Shown here: positions 39,282 to 47,750 of the stretch, in pieces
Position numbering within the stretch: the first letter of the stretch is position 1
Layout: each line of letters starts with the position of its first letter
Assembly: GCA_003281605.1 (NCBI GenBank)
Contig: QCBM01000004.1
Location: forward strand, 62,001 to 126,000
Length of the DNA stretch: 64,000 nucleotides
Reading direction: 5' to 3'
Origin: Prochlorococcus sp. AG-347-I06
GTDB lineage: Bacteria > Cyanobacteriota > Cyanobacteriia > PCC-6307 > Cyanobiaceae
Program-made: the position numbers and the translations under genes
The notes under the pieces: generated by a model
What the model saw: the letters and a program-made list of their open reading frames with translations, nothing else
What the model was told of the DNA's origin: nothing
Database searches by the model: none

Positions 39282-39311
39282 ATTGTAACAGGTATTGTGA
39301 AGCTTTGTAAA
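39282..39311 (-). promoter_or_regulatory. hli: hli promoter with HLR1/RpaB-like site
   Basis: Minus-strand TTTACA (39306-39311) and TACAAT (39282-39287) are 18 bp apart, 28 bp before the start codon. The -35 box is part of TTTACAAA-GC-TTCACAAT, one base off the HLR1 direct-repeat consensus. The 9-mer AGCGAGCCC lies 22 bp further upstream, as in the region before the other hli cluster. Confidence 0.6.
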
Positions 39312-39342
39312 GTATTTTTGAAATATCTCGGCGGGGCTCGCT

Positions 39343-39772
39343 ATTGATTATTTTAAATATCACTAGTGTTACAAAATTGACTCATTAATGTGTGTTTATA
39401 CAAATTTTTAAATCAATTAAAGCTTGCATTTAGATTAATTATTAGTAAGTTTTTGTAAGTTTCATCAATTAAATGCTTAGATAGTATTGTGTTAACTTTT
39501 TTTAGTTTTGGGATTTCTGGAGAATTTAGGCTATACAAATTTTGTGTTAATTAAATTCTGGGTATTTGTAATATTGATTTTATTTATGCATAATGATTTT
39601 CGTTCTTTGCTTTTTAAGTTATAAAAGATTTCTTATGTTTTAAATAGTTATTATAGAAATAGAATATAAATATATATCTGCAAATAAAATCATAGAAGAA
39701 ATTAGTTTGGTTGTAGTTTATATTTCTTTAACTGATGAGATTCTAAATAATGGGCTCAATTTTAAGTAAATG
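39343..39772. other. 430-bp gap without a recognisable gene
   Basis: Strongly AT-rich. The longest ATG-initiated frames are trivial (for example 12 codons from MHNDFRS). I see no stable hairpin with a T-run, tRNA or repeat in it. Confidence 0.5.
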
Positions 39773-39845
39773 TGGGTCGCCTGAGATTCGAACTCAGGAC
39801 CAGCCGGTTAAAAGCCGGATGCTCTACCGCTGAGCTAGCGACCCA
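39773..39845 (-). tRNA. tRNA-Lys (anticodon TTT)
   Basis: Acceptor TGGGTCG/CGACCCA, D-arm GCTCAGCGGTAGAGC, anticodon loop CTTTTAA and T-arm GAGTTCGAATCTC. No CCA encoded. No partial copies of it were found in the window. Confidence 0.97.
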
Positions 39846-40021
39846 TTTTGTAAAATTGAGTACATATGGAATTATCCCTTTTTAAGGTAAAAAAAACAAC
39901 TTTTTATTTCAAGTTGAACAATTGAAAAACAATTCTTAACTTATTAAATAAAAAATTAAAATTTCTCTCTAAATTTACACTTAAAAGTTAAAATAATCTA
40001 ACCATCAATAGGATTTCTAAA

Positions 40022-40138
40022 ATGCTCAGAACAATCGTAGTTTTTGCCCCCATTATTGCAGCTTTAGCTTGGGTTATATTCAATATACAAAAACCCGCAA
40101 GAGAGCAATTTAATAGGGACTTTTTGGGCAAGGATTAA
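40022..40138 (+). CDS. psbY: photosystem II protein PsbY
   Basis: 38-residue single-helix PSII subunit: [20 protein letters not shown], then [18 protein letters not shown]. The helix followed by NIQKPAREQ matches PsbY of picocyanobacteria. PsbY lies at the edge of the PSII dimer near cytochrome b559. It is 6 bp upstream of trmFO and probably co-transcribed. Too short for the ORF track. Confidence 0.88.
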
Positions 40139-40144
40139 TCCAAT

Positions 40145-41557
40145 TTGTTAGATAAAGAAGTAATAGTTATTGGTGCTGGTCTTGCAGGATCAGAAGCTGC
40201 TTGGCAAGTAGCAAATTTTGGTGTACCAGTCAAACTAGTTGAAATGAGACCTATCAAATCAACTCCAGCTCATCATACGAGTGATTTTGGAGAATTGGTT
40301 TGTAGTAATAGTTTTGGAGCTTTAAGTCCTGATAGAGCTGCGGGTTTATTGCAAAAAGAACTAAGGTTTTTTAAATCGTTAATAGTTCAAACAGCTGATA
40401 AATTTGCTGTTCCAGCAGGGGGTGCTTTAGCGGTTGATAGATCTAAATTTAGTAATGCTTTGACTCAAGCCTTATCAAATCATCCATTAATCGAAATTAA
40501 TAGATTTGAACAATTAGATCTCCCAAGCGAAGAAAATATAACTATCCTTGCAACTGGGCCATTAACTGCCGATGATTTATCCTATAAAATTCAAGCTTTT
40601 ACTGGTATCGATGATTGTCATTTTTTTGATGCGGCTAGCCCTATAATTCATGGAGGTTCTATTGATCAAGAGATTGTATTTAAAGCTAGTAGATACGACA
40701 AAGGAGATCCGGCATATCTCAATTGCCCTATGAATAAAAATGATTACATCCATTTCAGAAACGCACTAATAGAAGGAGAACAAGCTAGCTTAAAAGACTT
40801 TGAGAAAGAATCAGCTAATTTCTTTGAGGCTTGCTTACCAATTGAAGAAATTGCAAGAAGAGGAGTTGATACTATGAGATATGGCCCCTTGAAAGCAATA
40901 GGGTTGTGGAATCCAAAATGGGGAGATTTATTCGATAAGGAAAATAGATTAAAAAAGAGACCTCATGCAATTGTCCAATTAAGGAAAGAAGATTTAGAAG
41001 GGAAACTACTAAATATGGTTGGTTTTCAAACTAATCTCAAATGGTCTGAGCAAAAAAGAATATTTAGGATGATTCCTGGTTTAGAAAAGGCTGATTTTGT
41101 ACGCTTTGGAGTAATGCATAGAAATACTTTTTTAGAATCTCCAAAATTACTTTTACCGACATTGCAATTTATGAAAAGAGAAAACCTTTTTGCTGCGGGG
41201 CAAATAACTGGGACGGAAGGTTATGCAGCAGCAGCTGCAGGAGGCTTGCTTGCAGGAATAAATGCATCCTTATTAGCTAAGGGTAAAAAACCAGTAAGTT
41301 TTCCTGATGTATCGATGATTGGTTCTCTAATGAATTTTATTAGTAACAAAAATCAAATATTATCTAATCAGAAAAAGAATAAATTCCAGCCAATGCCTGC
41401 TTCATTTGGTTTAGTTCCAGAACTATCTAAAAAAATAAAAGATAAAAGATTAAGGTACAAAGCTTATCAAGAAAGATCTACAGAAGCCTTGAATGACTTT
41501 AAAAATAAACTAAATTCTTGTTTTGATAAAGACCACTTACTCAGCAAAATTTACTAA
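40145..41557 (+). CDS. trmFO: methylenetetrahydrofolate-tRNA-(uracil-5-)-methyltransferase TrmFO
   Basis: Folate- and FAD-dependent enzyme that makes m5U54 in the tRNA T-loop. 470 residues from a TTG start; no ATG precedes the FAD motif [20 protein letters not shown]. Other hallmarks are [39 protein letters not shown] and the C-terminal [20 protein letters not shown]. It follows psbY closely. Confidence 0.95.
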   Translation: MLDKEVIVIGAGLAGSEAAWQVANFGVPVKLVEMRPIKSTPAHHTSDFGELVCSNSFGALSPDRAAGLLQKELRFFKSLIVQTADKFAVPAGGALAVDRSKFSNALTQALSNHPLIEINRFEQLDLPSEENITILATGPLTADDLSYKIQAFTGIDDCHFFDAASPIIHGGSIDQEIVFKASRYDKGDPAYLNCPMNKNDYIHFRNALIEGEQASLKDFEKESANFFEACLPIEEIARRGVDTMRYGPLKAIGLWNPKWGDLFDKENRLKKRPHAIVQLRKEDLEGKLLNMVGFQTNLKWSEQKRIFRMIPGLEKADFVRFGVMHRNTFLESPKLLLPTLQFMKRENLFAAGQITGTEGYAAAAAGGLLAGINASLLAKGKKPVSFPDVSMIGSLMNFISNKNQILSNQKKNKFQPMPASFGLVPELSKKIKDKRLRYKAYQERSTEALNDFKNKLNSCFDKDHLLSKIY

Positions 41558-41581
41558 GATTAATTATCAAGGATCCAAAAA

Positions 41582-43126
41582 ATGGAATTAAATAAGGAAA
41601 ACTTCGATGCAATTATTATTGGCTCAGGAATAGGAGGGTTAGTAACTGCTTCACAATTAGCAGCGAAAGGAGCTCAAGTATTAGTTCTTGAAAAATATAT
41701 TATTCCAGGCGGGAGTGGAGGCTCTTTTAAAAGAAAAGGCTATACCTTTGATGTAGGGGCTTCAATGATTTTTGGATTTGGAGAAAAAGGTTATACCAAT
41801 TTATTAACTCGTGCTTTGAAAGATGTGAATGAAAAATGCGAAACTATTCCGGATCCTGTTCAACTGGAATATCATTTACCACATAACTTTAATATTTCTG
41901 TAGATAAAAATTATGAGCAATTTATAAGCAAATTATCAGCTAGTTTCCCCAATGAAAAAAAAGGTATCAAGAAATTCTATGATACTTGTGCCAGTGTATT
42001 TAAGTGTTTAGATTCAATGCCTCTTTTATCAATAGAGGATCCAAGTTATCTTTTTAAAGTCTTCTTTAAATCTCCATTATCCTGTTTAGGGTTAGCTAGA
42101 TGGTTACCTGCAAATGCAGGAGATGTTGCAAGAAAGTTTATAAAAGACCCTGAACTTTTAAAATTTATCGATATCGAATGTTTTTGTTGGTCTGTAATGC
42201 CAGCTCTTAAAACTCCTATGATTAATGCGGGAATGGTATTCACAGATAGGCATGCTGGGGGGATAAATTATCCAAAAGGGGGAGTTGGAACGATAGCAGA
42301 GAAGTTTGTTTCTGGTATTGAAAAATTAGGAGGAAAAGTAAGATACAAAGCCAATGTGACTGAAATCCTATTGAAAGATGAGAAAGCGGTAGGAGTTAAG
42401 CTCTCAAATGGAGAAGAGATATATTCAAATATTGTTGTATCCAACTCCACTAGATGGGATACATTTGGATTAAAACATAATACTAAAGGATTAATTTCAA
42501 GTGAAAACGTGCCAAAAAGTGAATATAAGTGGTCAGAAACTTATAAACCCTCACCTTCTTTCGTTTCGATTCACCTTGGAGTAGAAAAAAATATAATACC
42601 CGATAATTTTAATTGCCATCATATAATCGTTGAAAATTGGGATGAATTAGAAAGCGAAAAGGGAGTTATTTTTGTTTCTATACCTACGTTGCTTGACTCG
42701 TCTTTGGCTCCTGAAGGAAAACATATCTTGCATGCATTTACTCCTTCATCGATGAGTGAATGGGAAGGCCTAACAAGGAAAGAATATTTGCAAAAGAAAG
42801 AAAAATATTTTACTTTCCTTGTTGAAAAAATATCAACAGTTCTTCCTAATCTTGAACAAAATATTGACCACATAGAAATTGGTACTCCTAAAACTCATAA
42901 AAAGTTTCTTGGTAGATATGAAGGTAGTTATGGGCCAATTCCTAGTAAAAAGTTGCTTGGACTTTTGCCAATGCCTTTCAACACTACAAAAATTCAAAAC
43001 CTTTATTGTGTAGGGGATTCATGCTTTCCTGGCCAAGGCCTAAATGCAGTTGCTTTTAGTGGATACGCATGCGCTCATAAAATAGGTGCAAAGTTAAACA
43101 TAAACAGTTTTAAATTGCCCGATTAA
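41582..43126 (+). CDS. crtH: carotenoid (prolycopene) isomerase
   Basis: FAD-dependent CRTISO-type enzyme, 514 residues, converting poly-cis lycopene to all-trans lycopene in thylakoid membranes. The dinucleotide motif is IIGSGIGGLVTASQLAAKGA and the C-terminal FAD motif GDSCFPGQGLNAVAFSGY. The length and KRKGYTFDVGASMIFGFGEK favour CrtH over phytoene desaturase CrtP or CrtQ. It lies 24 bp after trmFO, in the same transcript direction. Confidence 0.9.
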   Translation: MELNKENFDAIIIGSGIGGLVTASQLAAKGAQVLVLEKYIIPGGSGGSFKRKGYTFDVGASMIFGFGEKGYTNLLTRALKDVNEKCETIPDPVQLEYHLPHNFNISVDKNYEQFISKLSASFPNEKKGIKKFYDTCASVFKCLDSMPLLSIEDPSYLFKVFFKSPLSCLGLARWLPANAGDVARKFIKDPELLKFIDIECFCWSVMPALKTPMINAGMVFTDRHAGGINYPKGGVGTIAEKFVSGIEKLGGKVRYKANVTEILLKDEKAVGVKLSNGEEIYSNIVVSNSTRWDTFGLKHNTKGLISSENVPKSEYKWSETYKPSPSFVSIHLGVEKNIIPDNFNCHHIIVENWDELESEKGVIFVSIPTLLDSSLAPEGKHILHAFTPSSMSEWEGLTRKEYLQKKEKYFTFLVEKISTVLPNLEQNIDHIEIGTPKTHKKFLGRYEGSYGPIPSKKLLGLLPMPFNTTKIQNLYCVGDSCFPGQGLNAVAFSGYACAHKIGAKLNINSFKLPD

Positions 43127-43142
43127 ATGGATTTTTGCTGAA

Positions 43143-43649
43143 ATGATAGAAAAATTTAAAACTCTTTTTTTTGTAAAAAGTTCGTTAATTTCTCTTTATT
43201 TAGCGCTTACAATTCCTTTGCCATTTATTTCAATCGAAAAATTAAAAATCCCCTCTATTATAATTTTTGCCCTAGGACTTTATTTGATAATAAATATCAC
43301 TAGTGATTATGTAGAAACTTCTAATAATAAAATTTTATATAAAACAAGCTTTATTTCTAAATTCTTAGGAAAAAAAAATTGGGAGATTTCTTGGAAAGAT
43401 ATTAAGTTAATCAAATCTTTACCAACGAGTCAGGGTAGTAAAGTTTATTACTTTAATACGCATCAAGGTGAAAACTTTCTTGTCCCACAAAGAGTGGAAA
43501 AATTTGAAAAATTTTTATTAATTGTTTCCAGTAATACTGGGATTGATATTAATGAAATATCTTACATATCACCACTATGGACGTATAAATTCTTGACTTT
43601 ACTTTCAATAATGATGATTGCTGGGGAGATTTTTGCTTTTCTAAGCTAA
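43143..43649 (+). CDS. membrane protein with PH-like region, 168 residues
   Basis: Two N-terminal helices (SLISLYLALTIPLPFI and SIIIFALGLYLIINI), a beta-rich soluble part (SNNKILYKTSFISKFLGKKN, then WEISWKDIKLIKSLP) like bacterial PH domains, and one C-terminal helix. It lies 16 bp after crtH. Its stop overlaps the convergent response-regulator gene by 4 bp. Function unknown. Confidence 0.6.
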   Translation: MIEKFKTLFFVKSSLISLYLALTIPLPFISIEKLKIPSIIIFALGLYLIINITSDYVETSNNKILYKTSFISKFLGKKNWEISWKDIKLIKSLPTSQGSKVYYFNTHQGENFLVPQRVEKFEKFLLIVSSNTGIDINEISYISPLWTYKFLTLLSIMMIAGEIFAFLS

Positions 43650-44383
43650 ATATTATCAATACTGAATCTATAACCTTGTTGTCTAACAGTGGTTATACCA
43701 CCACCTTCTCCCAAGCCTGCCTGTTCTAATTTTCTCCGAAGAGTTAAAACCTGAGTATCTACAGACCTAGGACCCCCGCTGAAGGGTGGCCAGGCCATCC
43801 TCAGAAGCTCTTGCCGGCTCCTAACCATCCCAGGTGGCATTAAAAGGGCGCAAAGTAGTGCAAACTCTCTAGGGCTTAATTCTACGGGCTTCTCGCTAAG
43901 AGTTACCTGTCTTAAAAGAAGATGAACCTCTAGTGGGCCAACCTCAACTTTTTCTTGTAATCCAATTCTCCCTCTTTTTAAAAGGGTTCTACATCTAGCT
44001 GCAAGTTCTTCTAGGCCAAATGGTTTTCTAAGAACATCATCTGCCCCTTCATCTAACAAGTTAACTAATGCTTCAACACCTGATCTTGCCGTTAAAACTA
44101 TGACAGAGCACCCCAATTGTTGGGCGAGCCTCATTGCAGTATTCTGATCGAGGATTTCTGCGCTAACTAATAGGTCAGGTGACTGTTCTCTACATAAGTC
44201 AACGGCTTCTGTAGCTGTACCTACTGCCGCCGCTAAATGGCCATCTTGACGAAGCCTTTGCACAAGGACAGTTCTAAGTGTGGGGTGAGGTTCAACAACT
44301 AGAACTCTTGAAGGAGTTTGAGAGCTCTGAGGCAATTGTGAACTGCCAGGAGTTGAAGCTAAGATTTGCTCAGTTGATTGCAT
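43646..44383 (-). CDS. OmpR-family response regulator with atypical receiver
   Basis: 245 residues. Receiver (about 26-135) begins VLVVEPHPTLR: the usual acidic pair DD is EP. The phosphoacceptor position, PDLLVSAEI, has Ala75 where Asp is expected. VLTAR and the KPFG lysine are kept. The winged-helix DNA-binding domain (about 145-243) is normal (LSPREFALLCALLM, RSVDTQVLTLRRKLEQ, TVRQQGYRF). So it is probably a phosphorylation-independent transcription factor. GC content and Arg/Ala/Leu use are far above the neighbours. Confidence 0.88.
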   Translation of the reverse strand: MQSTEQILASTPGSSQLPQSSQTPSRVLVVEPHPTLRTVLVQRLRQDGHLAAAVGTATEAVDLCREQSPDLLVSAEILDQNTAMRLAQQLGCSVIVLTARSGVEALVNLLDEGADDVLRKPFGLEELAARCRTLLKRGRIGLQEKVEVGPLEVHLLLRQVTLSEKPVELSPREFALLCALLMPPGMVRSRQELLRMAWPPFSGGPRSVDTQVLTLRRKLEQAGLGEGGGITTVRQQGYRFSIDNI

Positions 44384-44468
44384 TCTTAATTACTGTTTGG
44401 CCGGGCATTTTTGATCATCCTTAATAAGGTATAACAAATGCTAAATAAAAATCAGAATCTATCGAATT

Positions 44469-44738
44469 ATGACATCTTTTGAAAATCCTAAAGCAATTCG
44501 CCATTTTCAATCAATTTGCGATAATCTCCAGGACCTAGTTACTCGTTTTCATACGCCATCTGATCTTAAATTATATAGTGATGGTTATCTTCAAGCCTTA
44601 AGAAATTGCAATGGTTTAGAGCAAAATGACCAAAAAAAATTAGAAAGATTAATTGAAAGATGGATTCTAGATCCGTCAAGTTTTATTGATCCAGAGGGGG
44701 ATGGAAATAAAGGCTTTTTTGATAAAAAAAGGATTTAA
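44469..44738 (+). CDS. conserved cyanobacterial small protein, 89 residues
   Basis: Soluble and helical: PKAIRHFQSICDNLQDLVTR, then LKLYSDGYLQALRNCNGLEQ and RLIERWILDPSSFIDPEGD. It reads like a widely conserved cyanobacterial protein of unknown function (possibly DUF6761; unverified). It is divergent from the response regulator, sharing an 85-bp promoter gap. Confidence 0.65.
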   Translation: MTSFENPKAIRHFQSICDNLQDLVTRFHTPSDLKLYSDGYLQALRNCNGLEQNDQKKLERLIERWILDPSSFIDPEGDGNKGFFDKKRI

Positions 44739-44786
44739 AATATTAATTTTTATTAATCAATTCAGTATTTATACTTACTAATTGTC

Positions 44787-45110
44787 TTAAGACGCTAATT
44801 CAATTTCTATTTTTTCTTTAAGAGATCCTGAGTTGTACATCTCAATAAGAATGTCTGAGCCTCCAAGAAACTCTCCTTTTAGGTAAACTTGCGGAATTGT
44901 TGGCCAATCTGAATATTCTTTAATACCTTCTCTTATAGCAAAATCACTTAAAACATCAAACGTCCCAAATTCTACTCCCAGGGAATTTAGTATTTGCACT
45001 ACATTGTTGGAAAACCCGCATTGAGGCATTAATTTTGTCCCTTTCATGAAAACCATTATTCGATGAGAATCGATCAGTTTTTGTATTTTATCTTTTGTTG
45101 TTTTGTCCAT
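44787..45110 (-). CDS. grxD: monothiol glutaredoxin (Grx4/GrxD type)
   Basis: 107 residues with the CGFS active site in [34 protein letters not shown] gives the TIPQ cis-Pro and GG motifs. CGFS glutaredoxins bind a [2Fe-2S] cluster with glutathione and cooperate with BolA. The bolA gene ends 3 bp upstream, which supports that pairing. Confidence 0.95.
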   Translation of the reverse strand: MDKTTKDKIQKLIDSHRIMVFMKGTKLMPQCGFSNNVVQILNSLGVEFGTFDVLSDFAIREGIKEYSDWPTIPQVYLKGEFLGGSDILIEMYNSGSLKEKIEIELAS

Positions 45111-45113
45111 AAT

Positions 45114-45344
45114 TTAATTTGGAGTTTCTGTTTTTAATGCCAGTGCATGGATAGTCTCTGAAGCTAATTCTTCCTTCAAAGCAGAATAGACTAGCTGGTG
45201 TTGTTTAACTAATGATAATCCATTAAATTCAGATGCAATTACAGTTACTTGTAAATGATCATTTCCCTTAAGGTTTTCAACAAAAACTTTGGAACTTGGA
45301 ATTTTTTTAGTGATTAAATTAATGACCTCTGCTTTCGTAATCAT
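45114..45344 (-). CDS. bolA: BolA-family protein
   Basis: 76 residues of BolA/IbaG type: SSKVFVENLKGNDHLQVTVI, FNGLSLVKQHQLVYSALKEE, and the invariant His in IHALALKTETP. It is next to the CGFS glutaredoxin with a 3-bp gap; the two proteins form Fe-S-bridged heterodimers in other organisms. Confidence 0.92.
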   Translation of the reverse strand: MITKAEVINLITKKIPSSKVFVENLKGNDHLQVTVIASEFNGLSLVKQHQLVYSALKEELASETIHALALKTETPN

Positions 45345-45356
45345 AATTAATTTTAA

Positions 45357-45884
45357 TTAACCTTTGTATTTTGTCTCAACAAATCCTAGTTGGATCAACC
45401 TTTCATAAGCTTCTTTACCTTCTGGACTATTAGGTGACATTATTCTAATTGTCTCAACAAGTAAGGGTACAGCAACCTCAGGCTTTTCAGTTTTTATATA
45501 CATGGATGCTAATCTCTCATTTGATTCTGCCAATATTTGTAATGTTTCCTTACCTTTCCTTTGCATTTCATTTGGTATTCTGGCATCAACTCCTTTGAAG
45601 GATGAATTTAGATCAGAATAAAAAGACGCAAGTTGCTTTGCTAATTTTCTAGCATCTAAATAAAAATCCTTAGCTTTTTCAAAATCCCGGTTTTTAATAT
45701 ATTTATCACCTTCTTTTATAAAATATTCAACGTTTGAGATGGAAAGCTTTTTACTCTCATTTGAGAGTACTCTGAAGTCTTTTGGATCTTTTGTTTCTGC
45801 ATGAACTTCATATTTGTAGGGAAAATTCCCAAAAAATATAAATAAAATTGGGATTAATTTTAAGAATTTCATTTTCTTTTTCAT
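45357..45884 (-). CDS. secreted or lumenal helical-repeat protein, 175 residues
   Basis: A signal sequence (LKLIPILFIFFGNFPYKYEV) precedes TPR-like helices: EYFIKEGDKYIKNRDFEKAK, AESNERLASMYIKTEKPEVA and LLVETIRIMSPNSPEGKEAY. Conserved in cyanobacteria as far as I recall, with no known role. It lies 12 bp before bolA and is likely in one transcript with bolA-grxD. Confidence 0.65.
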   Translation of the reverse strand: MKKKMKFLKLIPILFIFFGNFPYKYEVHAETKDPKDFRVLSNESKKLSISNVEYFIKEGDKYIKNRDFEKAKDFYLDARKLAKQLASFYSDLNSSFKGVDARIPNEMQRKGKETLQILAESNERLASMYIKTEKPEVAVPLLVETIRIMSPNSPEGKEAYERLIQLGFVETKYKG

Positions 45885-45915
45885 TTATTAAAATTCATAG
45901 TAACTTATTGCAGAT

Positions 45916-46590
45916 TCATCTACCTACATTTTTTAATGCTTTTTTTTCCTCTTGAATCATTTTTTCATTTAGAAATTTATTAAAGTCCTTAATATTAAAG
46001 TTTGAGTAATCATTAATTGAGATTGGTTTTCCAAAGGATAAACAAAATTCGCCCCGGAAGTTCGGAGGTATTTTGCTATAAGCAATTCCAATTGGAATAA
46101 TAGTAACAGAGGTTGTTTTTTTGGTAGCTAATCTAGCTAATCTATAAAGCCCTTCTTTGAGAACTAATTTTTTTCCATATCTATTAATCTTTCCTTCGGG
46201 GAAAACAACTAGTTGTTCTCCTTTTTCTATAAGATCAATCGCATATCTTAAAGCTGAGAGGGAGGGCGATAATTGATTTATTGAAAAACATCCAAGTCTT
46301 TTTAAAAACCAACCTTGTATTCCTCTCATTTCGGATGTAGTAACCATAAATCTACAATCCTTTTTTGTTACCCTTCTACCCATCGCCATTGTGAGTACTA
46401 AGCCGTCCCATCTTGATCTGTGGGTTGGAGCTAGAATGATAGAGGAATTTATGGGAATCGAAAAACCATTTTTTAATATTTTCTTTTTTCTAAAAAAGAA
46501 TCTCAAAACAACGTCCTGAGTAACGAACATTGCAATAAATCCCAATACAGGGTTGATTTTATGCCAAATATTTAAGGAATTCTTCTTCAA
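45916..46590 (-). CDS. plsC: 1-acyl-sn-glycerol-3-phosphate acyltransferase
   Basis: Adds the second acyl chain in phosphatidic-acid synthesis. 224 residues; the HX4D motif is [11 protein letters not shown], followed by the substrate motif [13 protein letters not shown] and a conserved-Pro block III ([14 protein letters not shown]). Membrane-associated through the N-terminal hydrophobic region. It lies upstream of the TPR-like, bolA and grxD genes, divergent from pdxJ. Confidence 0.9.
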   Translation of the reverse strand: MKKNSLNIWHKINPVLGFIAMFVTQDVVLRFFFRKKKILKNGFSIPINSSIILAPTHRSRWDGLVLTMAMGRRVTKKDCRFMVTTSEMRGIQGWFLKRLGCFSINQLSPSLSALRYAIDLIEKGEQLVVFPEGKINRYGKKLVLKEGLYRLARLATKKTTSVTIIPIGIAYSKIPPNFRGEFCLSFGKPISINDYSNFNIKDFNKFLNEKMIQEEKKALKNVGR

Positions 46591-46690
46591 GTTCTATTTA
46601 CTATATATTAATAATTTAAGTGTTTGCCTTTTTTTATTAGCTATTATTGGGCGGTTACTAGATTGTCTAGAAACTAAGATTTTCAAAATT

Positions 46691-47407
46691 ATGGCTACTT
46701 TAGGAGTAAACATTGATCATATTGCAAATGTAAGGCAAGCAAGGAAAACTGTCGAACCTGACCCTGTGCAATTTGCTTTTTTAGCTGAATTAGGAGGGGC
46801 AGATTCCATAACGGTGCATCTCAGAGAAGATAGAAGACATATACAAGATAGGGACGTATTCCTTCTGAAAGAGACTATAAAAACAAAACTCAATTTAGAG
46901 ATGGCTGCTACAGGAGAAATGTTAGAAATTGCCAAAAAAATTCTTCCCGATTATGTAACGCTTGTACCTGAGAAAAGAGAGGAAGTTACTACTGAAGGAG
47001 GGTTAGATTTAAAAAGTAATGTGCAATACCTTAAGAAGGCTGTTGGGAATTTAAAGGATTCAAATATAGAAGTAAGCGCATTTATTGATCCTCTTAGTGA
47101 ACAGATAAATTATTCCAAAGAAATAGGCTTTGATTTTATAGAATTACATACTGGGAAATATGCTGAACTATCGGGATCTGAACAATATAAAGAGCTCCAA
47201 AGGATTATAGAGTCTACACATTTAGCAAATGACCTTGGATTAGTTGTTAATGCTGGTCATGGCCTGAACTACAATAATGTTAAAAAAATTGCATCAATTA
47301 ACAATATGAACGAGTTGAACATAGGTCATAGTATTGTTGCAAGGGCTTTAGCGATAGGATTAGAAAAGTCTGTACGTGAAATGAAGTCCCTTATCACATC
47401 AAATTAA
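46691..47407 (+). CDS. pdxJ: pyridoxine 5'-phosphate synthase
   Basis: TIM-barrel enzyme that closes the pyridoxine ring in DXP-dependent vitamin B6 synthesis. The track start at 46553 lies in the leader. ATG 46691 gives the standard 238 residues and the N-terminus [20 protein letters not shown]. Other motifs are [26 protein letters not shown]-like (HTGKYAE) and [13 protein letters not shown]. It precedes ycf54 by 8 bp. Confidence 0.97.
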   Translation: MATLGVNIDHIANVRQARKTVEPDPVQFAFLAELGGADSITVHLREDRRHIQDRDVFLLKETIKTKLNLEMAATGEMLEIAKKILPDYVTLVPEKREEVTTEGGLDLKSNVQYLKKAVGNLKDSNIEVSAFIDPLSEQINYSKEIGFDFIELHTGKYAELSGSEQYKELQRIIESTHLANDLGLVVNAGHGLNYNNVKKIASINNMNELNIGHSIVARALAIGLEKSVREMKSLITSN

Positions 47408-47415
47408 ATTTCGAA

Positions 47416-47733
47416 ATGACAACATACTTTTTCGTTGCGGCAAGTGAAAAGTTTTTAACAGTTGAAGAACCACTTGATGAAATTTTGAAAGAGAGGATGA
47501 GGAACTATAAAGAAAATAATAAAGAAATAGATTTTTGGCTCTTAAAAAATCCATCATTTTTACAAACCTCCCAATTTGCTGATCTAAAAGCAAAAATTCC
47601 ATCTACCCCTGCAGTTGTTTTATCGACTGATAAAAAATTTATAACTTTCTTAAAGCTTCGTTTAGAGTATGTTGCTGTGGGGGAATTCGAATTTCCTAAT
47701 GCAGAAATAATTGATCCATTTAAAGTTGAGTAA
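47416..47733 (+). CDS. ycf54: Ycf54 (Mg-protoporphyrin IX monomethyl ester cyclase accessory protein)
   Basis: 105 residues of DUF2488: MTTYFFVAASEKFLTVEEPL, KENNKEIDFWLLKNPSFLQT, and FLKLRLEYVAVGEFEFP. Ycf54 is needed for assembly or activity of the aerobic cyclase that builds ring E of chlorophyll. It sits between pdxJ and recC, 8 and 17 bp away, in one direction. Confidence 0.92.
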   Translation: MTTYFFVAASEKFLTVEEPLDEILKERMRNYKENNKEIDFWLLKNPSFLQTSQFADLKAKIPSTPAVVLSTDKKFITFLKLRLEYVAVGEFEFPNAEIIDPFKVE

Positions 47734-47750
47734 TATAACCATCTAGTAAA

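Noticed and set aside
39773-39845. tRNA-Lys as another integration target.
   Set aside because: No partial tRNA-Lys copies or arm-type repeats occur near it; the adjacent 430-bp gap looks empty rather than island-like.
46553-46690. 46-residue N-terminal extension of PdxJ.
   Set aside because: PdxJ proteins start [16 protein letters not shown]; the extension overlaps the divergent plsC start and reads as noncoding.
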